Source: JAJDTQ01 sp963422385 (GTDB taxonomy: Bacteria > Desulfobacterota > Binatia > UBA9968 > JAJDTQ01). Taken from it: a stretch of 64,000 nt of DNA. The first letter of the stretch is position 1, and every line of letters begins with the position of its first letter. Location: positions 620,001 through 684,000 of the forward strand of contig OY729432.1 of NCBI GenBank assembly GCA_963422385.1. Reading direction: 5' to 3'. A model generated the notes under the pieces. That model was not told the DNA's origin. It was given only the letters and a program-made list of their open reading frames with translations, and made no database searches. Below, piece after piece: positions 55,110 to 63,467 of the stretch. The translations under genes and the position numbers were made by a program.

Positions 55110-56200
55110 CGCGTCTCACAGAGATCGTAAGTCGGGGCGGTTCCCCCGTTCCCGCCGGCGGACAACTCCGGCAGCGCCTCGAATGGATCGCCGGTGTCCC
55201 GGGCGACGGCGCGCACGGCCTCGATGGCCAGAGGCAGACGGTGCCCCTTCCGCCGGTAGAGTTCCTCGAACCGCGCCAGATCGGTGACGTAAAGGAGGCT
55301 CTGCAGGATCACCGCGTTGTCCAGCTTGACCCGGCCGAAGGATGCGTGGCGGTGATATGGGCTACCCTCCAGCGTCTTGGCCCACTGCCGTTGGCTGCGA
55401 GCGAACACCTGCTCGCGGCGGCGAAGCTTCTCGGCCTCGGGCACGGGCTCCCGGTAGAGTTGACGCAGGCACTTCACCATGCCCATCGTCATCCCCGAGA
55501 ACTCGACCTCCTGCCGCCACGCCCGGCGGGCGGCCTCGGCTTCGGGGCTCCGGGGGCCGTGACGCCGGACGAAGAACGCGATGGCTCCTCGCTTGCCGAC
55601 GAAGTTGGCCAGGCTTTCGTTGAAGGCCACGGAGCCGGACACGAACAGCGTGTTGTGAAGCAACTCGTGCAGCACGACATCCGCCAGGGCCACCCGGTCG
55701 AGCTTCAACAGGCGCCCGAGCAACGGGTCGTCGAACCAGCCAAGGGTGCTGAAGGCGCCGGCGGGCCGGATGTTGGCGTCGTGTCCCCGGGCCGCCAGGG
55801 CGTCGGCCTCCTTCTTGGCGTCGTTCCGGTCGAAGTAGCCCTTGTAAGGCATGCGGCCCACGAACGGGAACCACCAGGTGTAGGGCTCGAAGGAGGTCTT
55901 GGGCACCGCGGTGAGAACGTGCAACAGCACCGGGCGGTCGACGTGGGAATAGGCGGCGTAGCTCCCGCTGACGTTCAGCCCGAGCTCATCCGCGGCGAAG
56001 TCCCGAAGCTCCAGCACCATCTCGAGCTTGCGGCGGACGTCCGGCGCGACCCCTTCCTCGGCCAGCATCGTGGTGATGGGCTTGCGTCGCCACAGGATCC
56101 GGCCCTCTTCGTAGGCGGCGCGGATGAAGTATTCCGGAGAGCAGCCGCACAGGCCCGGCAGCAGGCAGAGCCATGGCAATCGTTTCAAGATCGCAACCAC
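55106..56200 (-). CDS. Predicted aminopeptidase (COG4324-type), probable lipoprotein
   Basis: 364 residues. The N-terminus WLCLLPGLCGC fits a lipobox, so the mature protein is probably anchored to a membrane by Cys. DVVLHELLHNTLFVSGSVAF carries an H-E-L-L-H zinc motif, followed by FNESLANFVGKRGAIAF with the third ligand Glu. GWFDDPLLGRLLKLDRVALA upstream and PYKGYFDRNDAKKEADALAA are family features. It should hydrolyse peptides in the periplasm. It is coupled to the DUF983 gene downstream and follows the ABC exporter genes on the same strand. Confidence 0.8.
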   Translation of the reverse strand: MVAILKRLPWLCLLPGLCGCSPEYFIRAAYEEGRILWRRKPITTMLAEEGVAPDVRRKLEMVLELRDFAADELGLNVSGSYAAYSHVDRPVLLHVLTAVPKTSFEPYTWWFPFVGRMPYKGYFDRNDAKKEADALAARGHDANIRPAGAFSTLGWFDDPLLGRLLKLDRVALADVVLHELLHNTLFVSGSVAFNESLANFVGKRGAIAFFVRRHGPRSPEAEAARRAWRQEVEFSGMTMGMVKCLRQLYREPVPEAEKLRRREQVFARSQRQWAKTLEGSPYHRHASFGRVKLDNAVILQSLLYVTDLARFEELYRRKGHRLPLAIEAVRAVARDTGDPFEALPELSAGGNGGTAPTYDLCETR

Positions 56201-56221
56201 GGTATGCGTTCCGGCGCGCGT

Positions 56222-58084
56222 CTAGTCGCCCGCGGCCATGTCCCGTGCCTCGGGTGCAGCCGCGCCGCCACCGTCCCCCTGGAACTGCAATTGATGGAGC
56301 CGGTAGTACACGCCGCCCTTCTCCATCAGTTCGGTATGCGAGCCCATCTCGCGTATCACGCCCCGGTGGAATACGACGATGCGGTCGGCGTTCCGGATGG
56401 TCGAAAGGCGATGGGCGATGACCAGGCATGTCCGGTTGGCCATGATCTTCTCGAAGGCGCTCTGCACCAGGAACTCGGTGTCGGTGTCGACGCTGGAGGT
56501 GGCTTCGTCCAGCACCAATATCTCCGGATCGACGACAAACATCCGCACCAGCGCCAGGAGTTGCCGCTGCCCCGCCGACAGGTTGCTTCCCCGCTCGCCC
56601 ACGGTGGCCCGCAACCCGCCGGGCAAACGCCGGATGAAACCCTCCGCGTTGGCGCTACGCACCGCCGCACGAATCCGGTCCTCCGGAATCGACCCGTTAC
56701 CCAGTCGGAGGTTGGAAAGGATGTCTCCCGAGAACAGGAAGACGTCCTGCAGCACCACCCCCATGTAACGCCGCAGGGCGTCGAGGTCCCACTCCCGCAC
56801 ATCCCGGCCCCCCACACGCACCGCGCCGCTGTCCACGTCGTAGAACCGGCTCATGAGCTTGATGGTGGTAGTCTTGCCGGAGCCGGTGGCGCCGATGACC
56901 GCCACCCGCTCACCCGGCTCGATCCTGAAGGAAACGCCCTTGAGCACCGGATCGTCGGGCCGGTAGCTGAACCAGACGTCGTCGAACTCCACTGCGCCGC
57001 GGGACGGCCTGACCAACGCGGGCGCGACGGCCACGGGAGGGGTGGCCGGGCGCGTGGCAGCCGGGGAAGCAGGCCGACCCGGCACCTCCGGCGGCGTGTC
57101 CAGCAGCTCGAAGATCCGCTCGGCCGCGGTCATGGCTGCCTGAATCACGGCGTACTTGTTGCTGAAGTCGCGCAACGGCACGAACAGCCGGCGGATGTAC
57201 TCGCTGAACGCCACGAACGTGCCGATGCTCACGATGCCCTGGAGCACCTCACCGCCGCCGTACCAAAGCAGCAGCGCGATGCTCAGCGAGCCCGCGGCCT
57301 CGACCATCGAGAACAACGACGCTTCATAGACGTTGGAGCGCTGGATGGCGTCGCGGTGGTCCCGATTGAGACCGTCGAACTCCTCGAAGCTCCGGGCCTG
57401 CCGGTTGAAGAGCTGGATCACGGCCATGCCCGGAATGGCCTCGCCGAGATAGGCGTTGACCCGGGCGATGCGGCTCCGGATCAGGCGGTAGGTCTGGCGC
57501 GCCTTGACGCGAAAGACGTTGATGGCCACCAGCAGGAACGGAATCATCGCCAGCGATACCAGGGCCAGCCCCGGGTGAAGCGAAAGCATGATCGCGACGA
57601 TGGCCCCGATGAGGACCAGGTCGGCCATCAGGTTGATGGCGCCGGCGGCGAACATCTCCTGCAGCACCTCCACATCCGTGGTCATGCGGGTCATCAACCG
57701 ACCCATGGGGTTGCGGTCGAAGTAGCTCATGGGCAACCGCTGCACGTGGGAGAACAGTTCGACCCGGAGATCGGCCAGGCAGCGCTGGGCCACCAGCATC
57801 GACAGATAGTACTGCAAGAAAAACGCGGCCGCCTCCGCCAGCAGGGCGGCGAAGAAGAGAACGCCCGTGGTCATCAAGGTGAAGCCGTCGCCGTCGCCGA
57901 CGGCATCGATGCCGGCCTTGAGGAGCAGGGGCTGGGCCAGATTGAAGCACTGGTGCACGGGCAGCAACAGCAGCGACAGGAGGAATATCTTCCGGTGCGG
58001 CCGGATGAACCGCCAGAGACGCCGCGCCAGCGCTACATCGTAGGACTTGCCGGAAATGTTCTCCTGGTCTTCCCGCGCATTCAT
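56222..58084 (-). CDS. ABC exporter half-transporter with canonical ATPase site
   Basis: 620 residues, an N-terminal six-helix ABC1 permease (RLWRFIRPHRKIFLLSLLLL, FFLQYYLSMLVAQRCLADLR, NPMGRLMTRMTTDVEVLQEM) fused to an ATPase domain. Walker A is AVIGATGSGKTTTIKLMSRF, the signature is NLSAGQRQLLALVR, and Walker B is ILVLDEATSSVDTDTE with the catalytic Glu. A Pro/Ala-rich linker around residues 340-360 is unusual. The next gene upstream encodes its apparent partner; they most likely form one exporter of lipids or amphiphilic drugs. Gap to the upstream gene is about 39 bp. Confidence 0.9.
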   Translation of the reverse strand: MNAREDQENISGKSYDVALARRLWRFIRPHRKIFLLSLLLLPVHQCFNLAQPLLLKAGIDAVGDGDGFTLMTTGVLFFAALLAEAAAFFLQYYLSMLVAQRCLADLRVELFSHVQRLPMSYFDRNPMGRLMTRMTTDVEVLQEMFAAGAINLMADLVLIGAIVAIMLSLHPGLALVSLAMIPFLLVAINVFRVKARQTYRLIRSRIARVNAYLGEAIPGMAVIQLFNRQARSFEEFDGLNRDHRDAIQRSNVYEASLFSMVEAAGSLSIALLLWYGGGEVLQGIVSIGTFVAFSEYIRRLFVPLRDFSNKYAVIQAAMTAAERIFELLDTPPEVPGRPASPAATRPATPPVAVAPALVRPSRGAVEFDDVWFSYRPDDPVLKGVSFRIEPGERVAVIGATGSGKTTTIKLMSRFYDVDSGAVRVGGRDVREWDLDALRRYMGVVLQDVFLFSGDILSNLRLGNGSIPEDRIRAAVRSANAEGFIRRLPGGLRATVGERGSNLSAGQRQLLALVRMFVVDPEILVLDEATSSVDTDTEFLVQSAFEKIMANRTCLVIAHRLSTIRNADRIVVFHRGVIREMGSHTELMEKGGVYYRLHQLQFQGDGGGAAAPEARDMAAGD

Positions 58085-58123
58085 TGGAACGAAATTCCCA
58101 AACTATCGACCGTCGCGCCGTCC

Positions 58124-59881
58124 TCAGATCTCGTCGAACTCGTCGAGCTCGTCCGACATCTGCTGCCGGCGATACATCTGCGCGTACACCCCGTCGGTCC
58201 GGAGCAACGACTCGTGGCTCCCGCGCTCGACGATGCGGCCCTCCTCCAACACCAGGATCTCGTCGGCTTGCTTGATGACCGCCATCCGGTGGGAGATGAT
58301 GATGCAGGTCCTGTCCTTGAGGACGCTCTCGAAGCCGCTGAGGATGCGCTGCTCGGTCTGCGAGTCCACGCTCGACAGGCAGTCGTCCAGGATCAGGTAC
58401 TCGGGGTCCGCCAGTATGGCCCGGGCCAGAGTCGCCCGCTGCTTCTGTCCGCCGGAGAGGGCGATGCCCCGCTCCCCCACCCGGGTGTCGAGGCCGTCCG
58501 GGAAGACCTCCACCTCGCCCTCCAGATCGGCCACGCCCAGCACCCGGTGGACCTCCTGCTCGGTGGCGCCGGCGTCGCCGAACTTCAGGTTCTCCTCGAT
58601 GGAGGTGGAGAACAGGAACGGGTCCTGCGGGGCGTAGCCGATGGCGCCCCTGAGGTCTTCCAGGGACAGCGACCGGATATCCACGCCGCCCATGCGGATG
58701 GCGCCGGAGGTGACGTCGTGGAGGCGTGGAATCAGATGCGTCAACGTGCTCTTGCCCGAGCCCGTGCGGCCGACGATGGCCACCTTGCGGCCCGGCGGCA
58801 CGTCGAAGCTGATGTCCTTCAACACGGCCTCGCCGTTGCCGGTCCCGTTGTAGGTAAAGGACACGTTCTCGAACTCGATGCCCCCTTTCTTGTCAGCCAG
58901 CGGCACGGGGTGGTCCGGATCGGCGATGGACGGCTCCACCTCGAAGATCTCCTCCAGCCGCCCCATGGCCGCGCGGCCGCGCTCCAACATCGAGATCATC
59001 CAGCCGAAGGCCGCCATGGGCCAGGCGAGCACGTTCAGGTAGAGGATGAACGCCACCAGGTCGGCCACCCCGGTCTGCTCGCGGGTGATCAGCCAGCCGC
59101 CGTACCACAACACCACCAGCACCGTGAACCCGTGCAACGCCACCATCATGGGGTTGATCATGCCCCGGCAGCGGGCCAGGTCCATGCTGCGCACCCGGTA
59201 CTCGTCGTTGAGCTCGTTGAACCGGCCGGTCTGGGACTCCGCCTGCACGTACGCCTTGACCACGTGCATCCCGCTGAGGTTTTCCTGAACGTGGGCGCTC
59301 ATGCGGGACATCTGCCGCTGGACCCGCAGCGAAGCCCGTTGGATCCGGCCGCGAAACTGCCGGAACACCAACATGAGCAGCGTCAGGCACGCGCCCACCG
59401 CCAGCGTCAACTGCGGGTTCATGGCGAACATGAACACCGCCGCGTAGATGAAGTAGAGAGGGGTATTGACCAGGTTCAGAAAACCGGGACCCAACAGCAT
59501 GCGCACGGCGTTGATGTCGTTGATGGCCCGGGACATCAGGTCGCCGGTGCGCTGGGACTGGTAGTAGCCGAGGGGAAGCTTTTCGAGGTGGGCGAAGAGG
59601 TCGTTCCGCAGGTCGTACTCGATGTTCCGCCCGGCGTTGAAGATGATGGACCGGGAAACCCCTCGCAGCAGGCCGCCGCCGGCCGCGGCCAACGCAATCA
59701 ACAACACGTAGCCGCCCAGTTCGGAGTCGGGATCGCCCCGCTCGATGACGTCGATGGCGGCACGGACCCACCACGGAACCAGCATGAGCAGGCTGGTGGT
59801 ACCCACCAGGCACAGCCCGCCCAGCAGGTAGCGGCGCCAGTATTGCCAAAGATACTCGATTAACCGTCCGATGCCGGCCAT
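58124..59881 (-). CDS. ABC exporter half-transporter with degenerate ATPase site
   Basis: 585 residues, the same permease-ATPase layout: GRLIEYLWQYWRRYLLGGLC, LPLGYYQSQRTGDLMSRAIN, ENLSGMHVVKAYVQAESQTG. Walker A is AIVGRTGSGKSTLTHLIPRL and the signature LSGGQKQRATLARAIL, but Walker B reads YLILDDCLSSVD, with Asp where the catalytic Glu normally stands. This is the noncanonical half seen in heterodimeric exporters such as TM287/288, BmrCD and LmrCD. I therefore infer that the product pairs with the downstream half-transporter. The ATG at 59881 gives the family N-terminus; an extra 17 residues upstream are unconvincing. Confidence 0.9.
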   Translation of the reverse strand: MAGIGRLIEYLWQYWRRYLLGGLCLVGTTSLLMLVPWWVRAAIDVIERGDPDSELGGYVLLIALAAAGGGLLRGVSRSIIFNAGRNIEYDLRNDLFAHLEKLPLGYYQSQRTGDLMSRAINDINAVRMLLGPGFLNLVNTPLYFIYAAVFMFAMNPQLTLAVGACLTLLMLVFRQFRGRIQRASLRVQRQMSRMSAHVQENLSGMHVVKAYVQAESQTGRFNELNDEYRVRSMDLARCRGMINPMMVALHGFTVLVVLWYGGWLITREQTGVADLVAFILYLNVLAWPMAAFGWMISMLERGRAAMGRLEEIFEVEPSIADPDHPVPLADKKGGIEFENVSFTYNGTGNGEAVLKDISFDVPPGRKVAIVGRTGSGKSTLTHLIPRLHDVTSGAIRMGGVDIRSLSLEDLRGAIGYAPQDPFLFSTSIEENLKFGDAGATEQEVHRVLGVADLEGEVEVFPDGLDTRVGERGIALSGGQKQRATLARAILADPEYLILDDCLSSVDSQTEQRILSGFESVLKDRTCIIISHRMAVIKQADEILVLEEGRIVERGSHESLLRTDGVYAQMYRRQQMSDELDEFDEI

Positions 59882-60134
59882 GATGGAAAGAGACGCGGTA
59901 CTCCTGGTGATCGGGGTACTTGAAAGCCCCACGGGAGGTGGACAGACTTGCAGGCAACCTGTTTCAATCTAGCCAAGAACCTCGCGAATTACCAATCGGG
60001 CGGTAGCCACGCCTGCGCCCGCCATCTTGACAACGAGACCGCGAATTGATAATCAATTCAGGTTGTTCTGTCTTTTTCTCCTTAAGCTGACACCGTTACC
60101 AGGTTCATCCGAAGACATCACTTGGCGGGTCCTT

Positions 60135-60854
60135 ATGCCACGAACGGCCTCACGCAAGAACATGGATGGGTTGGGAGCCCACGAGAGCCGGTTGTACTCG
60201 GACTGGGCGCCTCTTTACGACAAGACGTTCGCGAAGTTCTTCTACTCTCGCGAACGGACGGTGATAAGGGACCTCGATCTCCCGGCGAGCGCCGAGATCC
60301 TGGAGGTCGGCGTCGGCACCGGCGCATCACTCCCCGCGTATCCGCACAATTGCCACATCACCGGCATCGACCAGGCACCGCTCATGCTCGCGCGTGCCCG
60401 GGAGAAGATCGCGCAGAACAACTGGCGCCACGTCGAAGTCAGGGATATGGACGCCCTGAACCTCACCTTCTCGGACAACGCCTTCGACTACGTGATGGCA
60501 TTCCACGTCGTGTCGGTGGTGCCGGACCCCGTCCGGATGGTGAATGAGATGAAACGCGTTTGCCGTCCCGGCGGAACCATCGTCGTCGTCAATCACTTCA
60601 CCACGACATCACCGATCTGGGGCAAGCTTACCAAATCCCTCGATCCCATCACCCGCCGGTTGGGCTGGAGCACGAACCTCGAGCTCGAGCCTTTTCTCGA
60701 TGAGGCAGCGTTCACCGTGTACAAGGCCTACCGGTACTCCCGATGCTCGCTGTACACCGTGGTGGTGGGCACCAACGACAAGGATGAAGAACATCCGACC
60801 CACCCAACGGAGACACCGGCGCCATCCTCCCCCGTGACCCGGCAGACCGTCTGA
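60135..60854 (+). CDS. PmtA-like phospholipid or small-molecule methyltransferase
   Basis: 239 residues. RLYSDWAPLYDKTFAKFFYS at the N-terminus, AEILEVGVGTGASLPAYPHN (motif I), ITGIDQAPLMLARAREKIAQ and ALNLTFSDNAFDYVMAFHVV form the class I fold; the Y-x-x-W-A-P-x-Y-D-x-x-F signature is typical of phosphatidylethanolamine N-methyltransferases (PmtA). KRVCRPGGTIVVVNHFTT follows. It is convergent with purN. A later ATG at 60165 is possible. The short Pro/Thr-rich tail (HPTHPTETPAPSSPVT) is not part of the fold. Probable membrane-associated lipid modification, not proven. Confidence 0.8.
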   Translation: MPRTASRKNMDGLGAHESRLYSDWAPLYDKTFAKFFYSRERTVIRDLDLPASAEILEVGVGTGASLPAYPHNCHITGIDQAPLMLARAREKIAQNNWRHVEVRDMDALNLTFSDNAFDYVMAFHVVSVVPDPVRMVNEMKRVCRPGGTIVVVNHFTTTSPIWGKLTKSLDPITRRLGWSTNLELEPFLDEAAFTVYKAYRYSRCSLYTVVVGTNDKDEEHPTHPTETPAPSSPVTRQTV

Positions 60855-60948
60855 GAAACGCCCGATCCACGCCCGGACAGTCGGCGGCGGAGTCAACTGT
60901 CTCCTGTTGCCTGATCGGAAGCGCTGACGGACCCCGCACGCACCCTGA

Positions 60949-61635
60949 TCAGCGTGTATCCATACGTCCCGGGATAGGCGGATTCACGAGAGCGCTCCCG
61001 CCGTCGACCTCGGCACTGGCCTCCCCCGTCACCTTCACCTTCCGTCCTTCGACTACGAGCCTGCCTTCGCTGTAGAGCTGAATCGCGCGGGGATAGATGC
61101 GGTGTTCCTGGACCAGGATTCGTTGGGCGAGGGTCTCCTCGGTGTCGTCGGGCAGGACGGGGACCACGGCCTGGATGATGACGGGTCCTTCGTCGCAGCC
61201 TTCGCTGACGAAGTGAACGGTGCAGCCGGCGAACCGCACGCCGTATTCGAAGGCCTGCCTCTGGCCGTGCAGGCCGGCGAAGGACGGCGACAAAGCAGGG
61301 TGGATGTTCATGATGCGGCTGGGGAAGCTTTGGATGAAGAACGGCGACAGCAGCCTCATGAATCCGGCCAGCACCACCAACTCCACGCCGTGCCCCTTGA
61401 GATGGTCCACCAGCACCCGGTCATAAGCCTCTCGTGACGCGTGTCCGCGGTGATCGATGACCGTGGCGGAGATGCCGTGGTTGCGGGCGCGGGTGAGCCC
61501 GTAGGCGTTCTCGCGGTTGCTGACGACGGTGCGGATGCTCGCGTCCAGGCGATCCTGCTCGATGGCGGCGATGATCGCCTGGAGGTTGGTGCCTCCGCCC
61601 GAAAGCAGGATACCGATGGGAAGCTTGCGTTTCAT
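60949..61635 (-). CDS. purN: Phosphoribosylglycinamide formyltransferase PurN
   Basis: 228 residues. IGILLSGGGTNLQAIIAAIE at the N-terminus, VVLAGFMRLLSPFFIQSFP, MNIHPALSPSFAGLHGQRQA (catalytic N and H) and VHFVSEGCDEGPVIIQAVVP (catalytic D) are all present. It transfers a formyl group from formyl-THF to GAR in purine synthesis. The last 20-25 residues (KVTGEASAEVDGGS) extend beyond the usual family end. The ATG at 61635 was chosen because upstream sequence is non-coding palindrome. It lies 65 bp downstream of purM on the minus strand. Confidence 0.92.
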   Translation of the reverse strand: MKRKLPIGILLSGGGTNLQAIIAAIEQDRLDASIRTVVSNRENAYGLTRARNHGISATVIDHRGHASREAYDRVLVDHLKGHGVELVVLAGFMRLLSPFFIQSFPSRIMNIHPALSPSFAGLHGQRQAFEYGVRFAGCTVHFVSEGCDEGPVIIQAVVPVLPDDTEETLAQRILVQEHRIYPRAIQLYSEGRLVVEGRKVKVTGEASAEVDGGSALVNPPIPGRMDTR

Positions 61636-61680
61636 GGGAAGGCTTGCATGTCTTGTGTCATGAAGGATGGAGATGGACCC

Positions 61681-61706
61681 GGCGGGTTCGAAACACGCCC
61701 CTACAT
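61681..61706. repeat. Palindromic repeat, family A copy 3
   Basis: GGCGGGTTCGAAACACGCCC followed by CTACAT; it overlaps the purM stop codon and lies between purM and purN. Related to 12927-12955 and 46148-46182. Confidence 0.6.
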
Positions 61707-62732
61707 GAAGGACACGCCCCGGCGGCCCTTGCGGATCTCGCCGACGACGGCATAGGGTTCGTGGCGGCGCCGCAGAGCGCGCTCGACTCCCGCTGCCGCA
61801 TCCGCGCCCACCACGAGAGCCATGCCGATGCCGTTGTTGAAGGTGCGGTCCATCTCCGCCTGCGGGACACCTCCCAACCGCGCGATGAGATCGAATATCG
61901 GCGGCACCGCCCAACTTCCCCGGCGGACCCACGCCCGCAGCCCTGACGGCAGCACCCGCGGCAGATTCTCCACGATGCCGCCGCCGGTGATGTGGGCGAT
62001 GCCCTTGATCCGGTGCCTTGCGGTCAGGCCGCGGATCAGCCCGACATAGATCCGGGTGGGCTTCAACAACTCGTCCGCCAACGGACATCCCAAGTCCGCC
62101 ACCCGGGATTTCAGCTCGAGCTTCGCCGTTTCCAGAAGGACCTTCCGGGCCAGCGAATAGCCGTTGCTGTGCAGCCCGCTGGACGGCAGGCCGATGATCA
62201 CGTCTCCGGTGCTCACGGCGCGGGGGTCCGGTATACGGTCCTTCTCGACGATGCCGACGCCGAACCCCGCCAGATCGTACTCGCCGTCCCGGTAGAAGGA
62301 CGGCATCTCCGCGGTCTCTCCGCCCAGGAGGGCGCACCCCGCCAGGCGGCAGCCTTCGGCGATCCCGCCCACCACCGCCCGGAACGTGGCCGGTTCCAGC
62401 TTGCCGGTGGCGAAGTAGTCGAGGAAGAACAGCGGCTCCGCCGCCTGGGTGATGATGTCGTTGACGCCCATGGCCACGAGGTCGATGCCAACCGTATCAT
62501 GCCGGTTCGCCATAAAGGCGACCTTGAGCTTGGTGCCCACCCCGTCCGTGGACGACACCAGCACCGGCCGCCGGCTGCGGATGCGGGTGAGGTCAAAGAG
62601 CCCGCCGAACCCGCCGATGCCTCCCATGAGTCCGGGCCGGGCGGTCTTGCGGGCCATGGACGCGATCGAGCGGACCAGCCGGTTGGCCCCTTCCACGTCT
62701 ACGCCGGCGTCCTTGTAGGTGAGCTTCGCCAT
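61701..62732 (-). CDS. purM: Phosphoribosylaminoimidazole synthetase PurM
   Basis: 343 residues. LTYKDAGVDVEGANRLVRSI at the start, PVLVSSTDGVGTKLKVAFMA, DLVAMGVNDIITQAAEPLFF, VIIGLPSSGLHSNGYSLARK and ITGGGIVENLPRVLPSGL are the family blocks, including the ATP- and FGAM-binding segments. It makes AIR in purine biosynthesis. It is followed by purN, with a palindromic repeat at the junction, and preceded by rnc and mtaB on the same strand. Complete and ordinary. Confidence 0.94.
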   Translation of the reverse strand: MAKLTYKDAGVDVEGANRLVRSIASMARKTARPGLMGGIGGFGGLFDLTRIRSRRPVLVSSTDGVGTKLKVAFMANRHDTVGIDLVAMGVNDIITQAAEPLFFLDYFATGKLEPATFRAVVGGIAEGCRLAGCALLGGETAEMPSFYRDGEYDLAGFGVGIVEKDRIPDPRAVSTGDVIIGLPSSGLHSNGYSLARKVLLETAKLELKSRVADLGCPLADELLKPTRIYVGLIRGLTARHRIKGIAHITGGGIVENLPRVLPSGLRAWVRRGSWAVPPIFDLIARLGGVPQAEMDRTFNNGIGMALVVGADAAAGVERALRRRHEPYAVVGEIRKGRRGVSFM

Positions 62733-62771
62733 GGATGACTGAAACGCGGGAGATCGGGGCCGGGACGGAAA

Positions 62772-63467
62772 CTATTGTTGCTGCCCCTGGAGCATCTCCA
62801 GGGCGCGCCGCGCCGCTTCCTGCTCGGACTGCTTCTTGCTCCGGCCTTCCCCCTGACCCACCAGATGGCCGCCCACCCGAATCTCGGTCTCGAAGCATTT
62901 GTCGTGGCTCGGGCCGCTCTCCCGCACCAACCGGTAGGTGGGCGGGACATGGTAGATGCGCTGGCTGACCTCCTGGAGACGGGTCTTGTAGTCGTCCAGA
63001 CCCAGTCCGGCGTAGTCGAGGTTCGCGGCGAAATGGCGCTCCACCACCGGCCTCACCGTTTCGTACCCGTTCTCCCAATAGATGCCGCCGAGCAGCGCCT
63101 CCAATGACGCCGCCAGGATGGATTCCTTGTGCCGGCCGCCGGTGCGCTCCTCACCCTTGCCCACCCGCAGAATCGCGCCGACCCGCAGGAGGCGCGCCTT
63201 TTCCGCCAGGATCTTTCGGTTCACCAGCGACGCTCGCATGCGCGAAAGATCGCCCTCGCTCCGTTCGGGGAACCGCCGCATGAGCATGTCGCTGATGGCC
63301 AGGCTCAGCACCGCGTCACCGAGGAATTCCAGGCTTTCGTTGTGGGCGTCCATGCCGCCGCCGCAGGACACGTGGGTCAGACAGCGGTTCAAGAGCACCA
63401 GGTCCTTGAATCGATAGCCGAGAGCTTTCTGGAACCGCTCCAACTCGGTGGAATCCGCCGTCAGCAC
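62772..63467 (-). CDS. rnc: Ribonuclease III
   Basis: 231 residues from a GTG at 63467. The catalytic signature is NESLEFLGDAVLSLAISDML, and the second acidic site is ILAASLEALLGGIYWENGYE. A C-terminal dsRNA-binding domain is seen from DYKTRLQEVSQRIYHVPPTY to SKKQSEQEAARRALEMLQ. It processes rRNA and other double-stranded RNA. The GTG overlaps the stop of mtaB (GTGCTGA), suggesting coupling; an ATG 33 bases further upstream at 63500 lies inside mtaB and is less likely. Confidence 0.92.
   Translation of the reverse strand: MLTADSTELERFQKALGYRFKDLVLLNRCLTHVSCGGGMDAHNESLEFLGDAVLSLAISDMLMRRFPERSEGDLSRMRASLVNRKILAEKARLLRVGAILRVGKGEERTGGRHKESILAASLEALLGGIYWENGYETVRPVVERHFAANLDYAGLGLDDYKTRLQEVSQRIYHVPPTYRLVRESGPSHDKCFETEIRVGGHLVGQGEGRSKKQSEQEAARRALEMLQGQQQ

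Noticed and set aside
55241..59863. A plus-strand open frame of about 1540 codons antisense to the peptidase and ABC exporter genes.
   Set aside because: It is a shadow of G+C-rich coding on the other strand: His/Gln/Val/Glu-rich low-complexity translation, no domain, and two clear ABC exporter genes opposite.
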